Assembly: GCA_013203065.1 (NCBI GenBank)
Contig: JABMQV010000440.1
Coordinates: 1 to 6,524 of the forward strand
Length of the DNA: 6,524 bases
Origin: Desulfobacteraceae bacterium
GTDB taxonomy: Bacteria > Desulfobacterota > DSM-4660 > Desulfatiglandales > Desulfatiglandaceae
Direction: 5' to 3'
The notes below the pieces were generated by a model, which was not told the origin of the DNA, made no database searches, and worked only from the letters and a program-made list of their open reading frames with translations. Positions 1 through 6,500 of the stretch are shown in pieces; positions within the stretch are counted from its first letter, which is position 1; every line of letters begins with the position of its first letter. A program made the position numbers and the translations under genes.

Positions 1-2025
1 ATCAGGGAGTTCCTGACCCAATTTCACGGAAATGAAATCACCATCTCCCTGGTCCTCTTCTCCTGGCTCATGTTGACAGGCCTGGGCAGCCTCGTTGCAA
101 AGCCATTCAGGCACTCTTCCCTGAAGGTCTACACCCTGCTGACCCTGATGATCGCCCTGTGGCCCCTCCCACAGATGATTCTGATCAGGGGTTTCAGGGA
201 GGCACTCTTCATTCACGGGTCTTCTCCCGGTTTCTACACCATCTTCCTATATATCGTGATCACGGTTGCCCCATACTGCTTGCTTACCGGCTTTATCCTC
301 CCCTATGCCCAGAAGGTCCTGAATGACCATCATCACCATTTTGAAAGCGGTGATCTCTATATCACCGACAACATCGGAGACATCCTGGGGGGCGTCTTGT
401 TCAGTTTTGTACTTGTTTACTGGTTGAAGCCTTTTCCCATCATCGCCCTGACGTCAGCCCTCCTGATCGGGGTGGCCCTACTTCTCCTTTTAAGATCCCG
501 CAGCTATGTCCTTCTTCTAACGGCGCTTGTTCTGACCTCAATTTTTTACAGATATGCCTTAGACGGTCCCTTTGAAAAATACAGCCTCTCTACCCAATAC
601 GGAGATGTCATTCGATACATAGAGTCTCCTTATGGCAGGATTGTGGTTTCAAGAGAAGGCCCCCAGCGCACCTTTTGGGCATCCGGAATCCCTCTCTATT
701 CGGACTCAAATATCGTAAATAGTGAAGAAAAGATTCACTATCCCCTGTGTCAGTTGGATAGGGCGGAAAATGTGCTCCTGGTCTCGGGCGGTTTGGGTGA
801 AACCCTTGCTGAAGTATCCAAATATGGCCCGGCCCATGTTGATTATGTCGAACTCGACCCGTATCTGACGGATGCGGCCCTTGAACTGGATGTCATAGAA
901 AAGGCCCCCTTCCTGGAAATAAAGAACACCGATGGACGGCGTCATATGAAGACGACAGAGAGAAGGTATGATGCCATAATCATTGATCTTCCGGACCCGG
1001 ACACATTCCAGATAAACAGATTTTTCACCAGAGAATTTTTTTCGCTGGCAAAAAAGATCTTGAAGAGGGGTGGGGTTGTCTCCATGGGTGTTAGGTATTC
1101 CCAGAACTACCTCAGTGAGATACGGAAAAAAAAGCTTTCCACCCTCTACAACACGGCACGGCTTTATTTCAGAAACGTAATCTTGCTTCCCGGACAGGAG
1201 GCCTATCTTGTCTGCAGCGATCGGGAGCTATCGCTGGACATCCCCGCCAGACTGAAATCTAAATCCATAAAAACATCCTATATTGAGGGCTTTTTTTACG
1301 GAAATGTAACAAAGGAAAGAATAAGAGAGCTCAAAGAGGGCATAGATCCAGGTGAAGCCATCAACACGGACTTTGAGCCAAGGCTGATAAATATGGTATT
1401 TCAAGAGTGGTTTACAAAACATGGCACCTCTCCTCGATACTTTATTGTAATTCTCGCCGTTCTTACCCTTATCTATATCGTATTCCTGGGGCGCCACAAA
1501 TATGTCCTCTTTTCCACCGGAGTGACCGCCATGGGAGCCGAGATGCTCATCATTTTTGCCTTTCAGGTCATTTACGGCTACATCTATCTGCAGATCGGCG
1601 CCATCATCACTGCATTCCTCCTGGGTCTCTTGCCGGGCGCCATGGTGGGAAAAACCTGGAGACGCAGAGATGCCTTCAAGCTGGTGGTCTCGGAGGGACT
1701 TATCTTGTCCCTCCTATTACTGTTTTTTGTCTGGCTCGTCTGTTCTAAGAGTGATCTTCATCCCTTTTTCTTTTTGGGGTTCTGTTTTCTTTTTTCCTTT
1801 TTCTGCGGTTTTCAGTTTCCTGTTGTTACCGGCATCATCGGCGAGCGGAATAGTCCCGCGGCCGGGTGCCTTGCGGCTGATCTCTGTGGTGGTGCAGTGG
1901 GTACGCTCGCCACTGGAACAATCTTGATACCCCTATGGGGAATCAGATCTGCCGTTATTTTTTTGATTCTTGTAAAACTTTCAAGTATCATGGTCGTTCT
2001 TTTTTCTGGGAAAAAGGCAGTCTGA
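1..2025 (+). CDS. Membrane-embedded spermidine-synthase-like (aminopropyltransferase-fold) protein, 5' end outside window
   Basis: The frame is open to the first base and reads family-like residues (RxF..FxGNE..WL) before the first internal ATG at 70, so the true start lies left of the window; 674 residues are visible. Numbering from the first codon: residues about 1-185 are hydrophobic, with several membrane helices and a D-N-I-G-x-I-L-G-G stretch near 123-131. About 200-365 form a SpeE-like Rossmann domain: YGRI (211-214), an SGGLG loop (262-266), VELD (283-286), NTDGR (309-313) and D-L-P-D-P (329-333). About 475-670 form a second membrane bundle repeating the first half's GxxFP and ADLxGGxxGT elements. 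Spermidine synthases transfer aminopropyl from decarboxylated AdoMet to putrescine. This fused membrane family is mostly uncharacterised, so the substrate is unknown. The Asp of the classical GGGDG motif is Leu265 here, while Asp329 and Asp332 are kept. The fold is well supported; the activity is not. Confidence 0.87.
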   Translation: MREFLTQFHGNEITISLVLFSWLMLTGLGSLVAKPFRHSSLKVYTLLTLMIALWPLPQMILIRGFREALFIHGSSPGFYTIFLYIVITVAPYCLLTGFILPYAQKVLNDHHHHFESGDLYITDNIGDILGGVLFSFVLVYWLKPFPIIALTSALLIGVALLLLLRSRSYVLLLTALVLTSIFYRYALDGPFEKYSLSTQYGDVIRYIESPYGRIVVSREGPQRTFWASGIPLYSDSNIVNSEEKIHYPLCQLDRAENVLLVSGGLGETLAEVSKYGPAHVDYVELDPYLTDAALELDVIEKAPFLEIKNTDGRRHMKTTERRYDAIIIDLPDPDTFQINRFFTREFFSLAKKILKRGGVVSMGVRYSQNYLSEIRKKKLSTLYNTARLYFRNVILLPGQEAYLVCSDRELSLDIPARLKSKSIKTSYIEGFFYGNVTKERIRELKEGIDPGEAINTDFEPRLINMVFQEWFTKHGTSPRYFIVILAVLTLIYIVFLGRHKYVLFSTGVTAMGAEMLIIFAFQVIYGYIYLQIGAIITAFLLGLLPGAMVGKTWRRRDAFKLVVSEGLILSLLLLFFVWLVCSKSDLHPFFFLGFCFLFSFFCGFQFPVVTGIIGERNSPAAGCLAADLCGGAVGTLATGTILIPLWGIRSAVIFLILVKLSSIMVVLFSGKKAV

Positions 2026-2123
2026 TCGTGGCCTCGCGCCCACATCCGATGGGGTTGGTGCTAAACCCTACCACTTAAGGGCTCCTGGATGCCTGTAATC
2101 GCGTTGCGGTTTCCAGGTGCCGG

Positions 2124-2171
2124 GTGTCAGTGTTGGGGGTTTGAGATTTGCTGACATCACAAACCTGACAC
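2124..2171. repeat. Imperfect inverted repeat (hairpin) in the intergenic gap
   Basis: GTGTCAG at 2124-2130 pairs exactly with CTGACAC at 2165-2171. The pairing extends inward by three more base pairs (GTT with AAC) if T2131 is bulged. The loop is about 27 bases, and part of it (CTGACATCAC at 2151-2160) is itself a variant of the right arm. No run of T follows, so it does not look like an intrinsic terminator. It may be a decayed small dispersed repeat or an RNA hairpin; function unknown. Confidence 0.45.
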
Positions 2172-2276
2172 TGATGACTGATTACCCATCACCGGGCTTT
2201 GGTCGTGGGTTGATCGTTTCTCCTGGGTCGTATCAGGCGTGGCGGTAATGAAAATCGAGGAGTTCGGTCCTCAACT

Positions 2277-2297
2277 ATTCAATCGTCACTATTCAAT
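2277..2297. repeat. Short heptad repeat upstream of amrS
   Basis: Three consecutive 7-base units read ATTCAAT, CGTCACT, ATTCAAT and share the pattern NNTCANT. Seen differently, the 12-mer ACTATTCAATCG occurs at 2274-2285 and again at 2288-2299, a 14-base period. It ends about 32 bases before the chosen amrS start. A similar heptad array lies upstream of trkA at 6418-6438. Confidence 0.55.
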
Positions 2298-2317
2298 CGC
2301 TGATGCTTGTCACTGAC

Positions 2318-2322
2318 GAGGT
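2318..2322 (+). promoter_or_regulatory. Ribosome-binding site that decides the amrS start
   Basis: GAGGT lies 7 bases before the ATG at 2330. The earlier in-frame ATG at 2303 has no Shine-Dalgarno-like sequence in front of it, and the later ATGs at 2339 and 2342 are too far from this site. It therefore supports 2330 as the start. Confidence 0.6.
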
Positions 2323-2329
2323 CTTGGCT

Positions 2330-3523
2330 ATGGCCGGTATGATGACACGAAAAGAATTCTTGAAAACTCTTGGGTTAGGGACCTCTGCCCTTTTTTGCGC
2401 GGGAACCGGGTACGGATTTTTCGGGAAAAAGGACCATCAAGGAAAAGACATAAGGGGGCATATTTTCAAGGACGACGCCCCCGAGAGGCCTTGGAAATGG
2501 TCCATCGAGGGCTTTCATTATGCCAGTGACGGCACCACAGTCCAGTGTCAGATCTGCCCAAACCGTTGCCTCCTGGAACCTGGGGATCGCAGTGTCTGCC
2601 GTTCAAAGGTAAATATTGGGGGGAAACTCTACTCCCTCGCCTACGGGGATCCCTGTTCCGTCCACGTGGATCCGATCGAGAAAAAGCCGCTGAATCATTT
2701 TTACCCAACGTCCTTGATATTTTCCATCGCCACCACTGGTTGCAATTTCAGGTGTCTCAACTGCCAAAATTGGGAAATCTCCCAGAAAAAGCCGGAAGAG
2801 GTGCGCCACACCCAGCTGTTTCCAGAAGAGGTGGTGGAGAAGGCAAAGGGGAGGAATATACCCTCCATTGCCTATACCTACTCCGAACCCATATCCTTTT
2901 ATGAATACATGTATAATACGGCCAAGCTTGCAAGGGCCGGGGGCCTCAAAAACGTGCTGGTGTCTAACGGTTATATAAACCGGGAGCCCCTTATAAATCT
3001 TTGCAGATATCTGGATGGGGCCAATGTCAACCTCAAATCGTTTGATGATAGCATTTACCGTTCTTTAAACGGGGGGACCCTCCAACCGGTCCTCAATACA
3101 TTTAAGACCCTGCACAGGGAAGGTGTCTGGTTTGAAATGACGACCCTCGTCGTTCCCACCTATGTTGACAAACCAGAAATGATCAAGAGGATGTGCGGGT
3201 GGATCCTGAAAGAATTGGGGCCCAACTACCCCTTGCATTTTTTGAGATTCTTTCCGAGGTATAAACTGACACGGCTTCCGGCCACACCCATTGCGACGCT
3301 CGAGGAACTGAGGGAAATCGCCCTCCAGGAAGGGGTTCGATACGTTTACCTGGGTAACGTCCCCGGTCACCTGGGCACCCAGACCTACTGCCACAATTGT
3401 CACAAGATCGTCATCGGAAGAAAGGGTTATCTCATCACGGAGTTCAATATGAAAAACGGTCACTGTAAATTCTGCGGGACACCCATTCCAGGAAGGTGGG
3501 GCCACAATCCATTGCAATCTTAG
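2330..3523 (+). CDS. amrS: AmmeMemoRadiSam-system radical SAM enzyme (AmrS family) with Tat-like N-terminus
   Basis: A 397-residue protein. The start at 2330 is chosen for its GAGGT site; an in-frame ATG at 2303 would add nine residues. Residues 6-12 read T-R-K-E-F-L-K, followed by a short hydrophobic stretch to about 31, resembling a Tat signal with RK in place of RR and no clear cleavage site or lipobox. An N-terminal Cys cluster (C73, C76, C80, C90) precedes the DPIEKKPL motif (114-121). The radical SAM motif CxxxCxxC is C138, C142, C145, followed by QNWEIS, matching the AmrS family closely. YTYSEP (182-187), the HFLRFFPRYKL segment and the GNVPG segment (342-346) are also family-typical. 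Two C-terminal CxxC pairs (C354/C357, C379/C382) look like a metal-binding ribbon. The family is predicted to cleave AdoMet reductively at a 4Fe-4S cluster; its physiological substrate is not established. It is usually genomically linked to AmrA and AmrB, neither of which is in this window. Assignment to the family is strong; location and reaction are open. Confidence 0.9.
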   Translation: MAGMMTRKEFLKTLGLGTSALFCAGTGYGFFGKKDHQGKDIRGHIFKDDAPERPWKWSIEGFHYASDGTTVQCQICPNRCLLEPGDRSVCRSKVNIGGKLYSLAYGDPCSVHVDPIEKKPLNHFYPTSLIFSIATTGCNFRCLNCQNWEISQKKPEEVRHTQLFPEEVVEKAKGRNIPSIAYTYSEPISFYEYMYNTAKLARAGGLKNVLVSNGYINREPLINLCRYLDGANVNLKSFDDSIYRSLNGGTLQPVLNTFKTLHREGVWFEMTTLVVPTYVDKPEMIKRMCGWILKELGPNYPLHFLRFFPRYKLTRLPATPIATLEELREIALQEGVRYVYLGNVPGHLGTQTYCHNCHKIVIGRKGYLITEFNMKNGHCKFCGTPIPGRWGHNPLQS

Positions 3524-3539
3524 GCATAGGGCCAATTCT

Positions 3540-4988
3540 TCACTTCCTCCAGAATTCAGGCGTGAGCAAGACGATCACCGTATAGATCTCCAGTCGGCCG
3601 AGCAGCATACAGAAGACCAGGACCCATTTCCCGGCCTCAGGGATGAGGAGATATTGCTTTGTGGGCCCTACGATGCCCAAGCCCGGGCCTATATTACCGA
3701 TGGTCGCCGCCACCGAGGCTATAGCCGAGATCATATCAAGTCCTAGGCCTGCCATAACGAGAGCAGCCACCACAAAAAGACCGAGATAGAGGATAAAAAA
3801 TCCCCAGACGCTGCTAAGGACATCCTGGGGTACGGGTTTGCCGCCCAATTTAACGGTCGTAACGGCATGTGGATGAATAATCCGAAAGACCTGCTGATAA
3901 CCATGCCTCAAGAGCAACATGACCCGCATCGTCTTCATGCCTCCCCCCGTAGACCCGGCCATTGCCCCAAGGAACATACAAATCAGCAATATTAGCTGGG
4001 ATAGGGCAGGCCACTTCTCGTAATCTGCGGTAACAAAACCTGTGGTAGTGATGATCGAGCCAACCTGGAATGCGGCATAGCGGAATGCCTTGGCAAGAGA
4101 GTCGTAAACGGCCCCGTGAATATCTAGTGTGATTATAACAATGAATATACCAACGAGGATGAGAAAGGTGCGGCACTCTGAATCCTTCCCAAAGACCTTC
4201 AGATCCCCCTTGATGAGTCGGTAGTGGAGTGAAAAGTTGATCCCGGCAAAGAGCATAAATAGGATGAACACACAATCAAAGTACAGGCTGTTAAAGTGGG
4301 CAATGCTGGCATTCTTCGTTGAAAACCCGCCTGTTGGCATTGTGCAAAAGGCATGAGAAACCGCGTCGAAGAGAGACATTCCCCCTGCAAGGAGCAAGCC
4401 TATCTCCATCACCGTAATCAGGACATAGACCTTCCAGAGTGTCTTTGCGGTCTCGGAGATCCTTGGTTTTAGTTTGTCCACGACGGGGCTGGGTATTTCT
4501 GCTTTGTAAAGCTGCATGCCACCAACCCCCAAAAATGGCAGAATGGCTATGGAGAAGACGATAATCCCCATCCCCCCAAACCACTGGGTCTGGCTCCTCC
4601 AGAGAAGGATTCCCTTGGGCAGAGACTCGATATCGGCCAGTACGGTGGCACCAGTGGTAGTAAAACCCGATACCGATTCAAAGTAGGCATTGGTGAAATC
4701 GGGGATGGCGCCTGATAAGAGATAGGGGAGAGTCCCAAACAGCCCCGCCATTACCCACCCGAAGGACACAATTGCGATTCCATCACGGTGGTTTAGCTGG
4801 TTATTCTCCTGGTTTCTCGTAAAGAGAAAGAGCAAGAGACCCACCGAGGATGTGATGAGCATGGAAGCGATCAGCGCCTGGGTGCTTCCATCCCCATATA
4901 TGAGGGACACCAGGAGGGGCGCCGACATGGAGATGCCCAGAGAGAAAACCAGTATCGCCACAAACCGCGTTATGACCCGCAGGTGCAT
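3540..4988 (-). CDS. trkH: Trk potassium uptake channel subunit TrkH
   Basis: A 482-residue polytopic inner-membrane protein, close to the 483 residues of E. coli TrkH. It forms the potassium-conducting pore regulated by TrkA. The four pseudo-repeats each show a P-loop filter: SGFTTTG (107-113), TMPTGGFS (216-223), IITTTGF (312-318) and IGNIGPGLG (430-438). The segment GSTGGGMK (345-352) in the third repeat corresponds to the intramembrane gating-loop region of TrkH/KtrB proteins. The C-terminus LLGRLEIYT...LTPEFWRK carries the family-conserved GRLE arginine (R465). The filters are intact, so the gene should be functional. It is the second gene of a trkA-trkH pair: its ATG shares one base with the trkA stop (TGATG), and only a weak GGA lies upstream, so translation is probably coupled to trkA. 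The stop codon is 16 bases from the convergent amrS stop. Confidence 0.96.
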   Translation of the reverse strand: MHLRVITRFVAILVFSLGISMSAPLLVSLIYGDGSTQALIASMLITSSVGLLLFLFTRNQENNQLNHRDGIAIVSFGWVMAGLFGTLPYLLSGAIPDFTNAYFESVSGFTTTGATVLADIESLPKGILLWRSQTQWFGGMGIIVFSIAILPFLGVGGMQLYKAEIPSPVVDKLKPRISETAKTLWKVYVLITVMEIGLLLAGGMSLFDAVSHAFCTMPTGGFSTKNASIAHFNSLYFDCVFILFMLFAGINFSLHYRLIKGDLKVFGKDSECRTFLILVGIFIVIITLDIHGAVYDSLAKAFRYAAFQVGSIITTTGFVTADYEKWPALSQLILLICMFLGAMAGSTGGGMKTMRVMLLLRHGYQQVFRIIHPHAVTTVKLGGKPVPQDVLSSVWGFFILYLGLFVVAALVMAGLGLDMISAIASVAATIGNIGPGLGIVGPTKQYLLIPEAGKWVLVFCMLLGRLEIYTVIVLLTPEFWRK

Positions 4989-6346
4989 CAGAAGTATTCC
5001 AGTTTGACGGTGAGGAGCTTCTCCAGTTTAGGCACCACAGGTTGAAGACAGAAGATAATGAGGCGGTCCTTTGGCCTGATGACACTATCTCCGCGGGGAA
5101 TAATAATCTCCTCACCGCGTACAATTGCTCCTACGATGGCACCCTTTGGAAATTTTATCTTGGAAAGGGGGACATCTACGATGTCGGAGGTCTCAAGGGC
5201 CTCAGCCTCTATGGCCTCTGCATGCTCGCCTTTGAGCGGGGCCACCGAGATAATCTTACCCCGTCTGATGTACTGAAGGATAGCCCTAACGGCAGAGAGC
5301 CTCGTGCTTACCACGGTATCTATCCCGATGGCAGAGACAAGGGGGATATAGCTCAATTTGTTGACACGCGTGATAGTCCTTTTGGCACCGAGCCCTTTGG
5401 CGAGGAGGGAGATAAGGATATTGCTTTCTTCATCCCCGGTAAGGGCCACAACAAAGTCGACATCCCCGATATTCTCTTCCTGGAGGAGATCCTTGTCTGT
5501 CCCGTCGCCATTGATCACAATTACCCGCTCAAGCCTTTCGGAAAGGCTGGCACATCTCTCACTATCTTTGTCAATAATCTTCACGCTCACCTTCGTATTG
5601 TCAAGGGCGGTGGCCAAGGCCACAGCCGTTTCACCTGCACCGACTATAACAACCCTTCTGAGTGTTTCGGCCTTTAGGTCGAAAAGCCTGGTCACCTGAT
5701 CAAGCTCCTCATTTCTGACCACCACATAGACCAAATCATCCGCTTGGATGGTATCCGTCCCCCGTGGGATCAGCACCTGATCCTTCCTGACAATTGCCCC
5801 CACAAGCAGTTTTTCCTCCAGGCCTTTAAAGGAAAGTAGCTGGCGACCGGCAAAAGGAGAATCTTTGGCCACAATAAAGCCGATGAGCTTTACCCTTCCC
5901 CCCACAAAGTCAATTACTTCAGAGGCACCCGGGACCTCCATCAGACTCAGGATGGCCTCCACCATGACCGAATGAGGATTGATGACATGATCAATCCCCA
6001 AGAGTTCTTGGGCCAAGAACCCGTCTTCTTCCAAGTACTCGGGGTTTCTGATCCGGGCCACCTTGACCATGTACTGGTTAAGCTTTCTTGCCAGCATGCA
6101 GGCAATCAGGTTTACCTCATCGCTGTCCGTGGCAGCCACCAGCATGTCTGCCTCCGTGATCCCTGATCCCCTCAGTATCCGCGGGCTTGTACCGGAGCCC
6201 AAAAGTGCCTGGACATCCAGGTTTTCACTGATCCGCTTTATCTGCTCATGGTCCTTGTCAATAAGGACCACATCCTGGTTTTCCTGAGAAAGTCTCTGGG
6301 CGATGTGGAAACCCACCTCGCCCGCCCCGACAATGATAATTTTCAC
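4988..6346 (-). CDS. trkA: Trk potassium uptake system NAD-binding/regulatory protein TrkA
   Basis: A 452-residue soluble protein (E. coli TrkA has 458) that forms a cytoplasmic gating ring on TrkH and binds nucleotides such as NAD(H)/ATP in characterised homologues. It contains two tandem RCK units. Unit 1: Rossmann loop GAGEVG (7-12) and acidic strand end LID (28-30), then a TrkA-C domain at about 140-223. Unit 2: GAGETA (236-241), IID (257-259) and NGDGTD (279-284), then TrkA-C at about 365-450. In the second unit the third glycine of GxGxxG is replaced by Ala241. Translation starts at GTG (6346-6344), immediately giving KIIIVGAGEVG, behind a GGAGG site 9 bases upstream. The stop overlaps the trkH start by one base. 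The cotranscribed pair makes up the whole Trk core. A possible promoter lies about 55 bases upstream. Confidence 0.96.
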   Translation of the reverse strand: MKIIIVGAGEVGFHIAQRLSQENQDVVLIDKDHEQIKRISENLDVQALLGSGTSPRILRGSGITEADMLVAATDSDEVNLIACMLARKLNQYMVKVARIRNPEYLEEDGFLAQELLGIDHVINPHSVMVEAILSLMEVPGASEVIDFVGGRVKLIGFIVAKDSPFAGRQLLSFKGLEEKLLVGAIVRKDQVLIPRGTDTIQADDLVYVVVRNEELDQVTRLFDLKAETLRRVVIVGAGETAVALATALDNTKVSVKIIDKDSERCASLSERLERVIVINGDGTDKDLLQEENIGDVDFVVALTGDEESNILISLLAKGLGAKRTITRVNKLSYIPLVSAIGIDTVVSTRLSAVRAILQYIRRGKIISVAPLKGEHAEAIEAEALETSDIVDVPLSKIKFPKGAIVGAIVRGEEIIIPRGDSVIRPKDRLIIFCLQPVVPKLEKLLTVKLEYF

Positions 6347-6355
6347 TTGCTGTTT

Positions 6356-6360
6356 CCTCC
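6356..6360 (-). promoter_or_regulatory. Strong ribosome-binding site for the GTG start of trkA
   Basis: On the minus strand GGAGG lies 9 bases before the GTG at 6346. It supports a GTG start, since no ATG fits the N-terminal Rossmann motif in this position. Confidence 0.75.
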
Positions 6361-6401
6361 GAACATCGTGTTACGGAATTGGCAGTCTTGTGAGAAAAAG
6401 G

Positions 6402-6430
6402 ATTTTAATCATTAAATCTTCAATCTTCAA
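6402..6430 (-). promoter_or_regulatory. Candidate sigma-70 promoter for trkAH
   Basis: Read on the minus strand, TTGAAG (6430-6425) and TAAAAT (6407-6402) are separated by 17 bases, matching TTGACA/TATAAT at 4 of 6 and 5 of 6 positions. Transcription would begin near 6395, leaving a leader of about 50 bases with the GGAGG site. The -35 element lies inside the heptad repeat. An alternative TTGACT at 6437-6432 has a better -35 but a poor -10 (TAATGA). The region is AT-rich, so chance matches are possible. Confidence 0.35.
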
Positions 6431-6438
6431 TAGTCAAT
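6418..6438. repeat. Heptad repeat upstream of trkA
   Basis: Three consecutive 7-base units read CTTCAAT, CTTCAAT, AGTCAAT, sharing NNTCAAT. The pattern resembles the array at 2277-2297 upstream of amrS. It overlaps the candidate -35 element of trkAH. Confidence 0.6.
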
Positions 6439-6465
6439 AGGAACTTAGTTCGCTTCGCTCACAAT

Positions 6466-6500
6466 TGGAATAATGGAATAGTGGAATGTTGGAATAATGG
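6466..6500. repeat. Tandem 8-base repeat (TGGAATAA type)
   Basis: Four units with an exact 8-base period start at 6466, 6474, 6482 and 6490 (TGGAATAA, TGGAATAG, TGGAATGT, TGGAATAA), and a partial TGG begins at 6498. It is separated from the heptad array by about 27 bases that include two back-to-back TTCGC words (6449-6458). No gene is seen between 6361 and the right edge. The array may continue to influence a divergent gene beyond the window; function unknown. Confidence 0.6.

Larger units (their letters stand above)
2026..2329. other. Intergenic region between the membrane aminopropyltransferase-like gene and amrS
   Basis: These 304 bases contain no convincing gene, RNA gene or rho-independent terminator. 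Visible structure consists of an imperfect inverted repeat (2124-2171), several variants of a CTGACA/TGACTGA word between 2151 and 2185, a heptad repeat at 2277-2297, and the ribosome-binding site of the following gene. A 6-bp CCTGGA/TCCAGG pairing around 2086-2116 has a loop of over 20 bases and no T-run, so it is not counted as a terminator. No strong sigma-70 promoter is seen. Whether amrS is co-transcribed with the upstream gene cannot be decided from the sequence; the gap is long for a tight operon. Confidence 0.6.

Noticed and set aside
70..72. ATG at 70 as the start of the membrane aminopropyltransferase-like gene
   Set aside because: The same frame is open to base 1 and encodes conserved-looking membrane-family residues upstream, so the start lies outside the window.
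2211..2240. TTGATC...TATCAG as a promoter for amrS
   Set aside because: Spacing is about 15 bases and the -10 match is weak.
2248..2316. Possible 22-codon leader peptide just upstream of amrS (starts ATG at 2248, ends TGA at 2314-2316)
   Set aside because: It lacks a convincing ribosome-binding site, spans the heptad repeat and has no attenuator-like codon run or hairpin after it; best treated as chance.
2303..2329. Nine-residue N-terminal extension of amrS from the ATG at 2303
   Set aside because: No Shine-Dalgarno sequence precedes 2303, while GAGGT is well placed for 2330, and the shorter form puts the Tat-like motif at the usual distance from the N-terminus.
3065..3535. Minus-strand open frame of 156 codons opposite amrS
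   Set aside because: Antisense to conserved AmrS motifs; no recognisable domain or ribosome-binding site.
5042..5677. Long open frame (211 codons) on the plus strand opposite trkA
   Set aside because: It lies wholly antisense to the well-supported trkA gene, shows no recognisable domain, and its composition is that expected of a mirror of a conserved gene.
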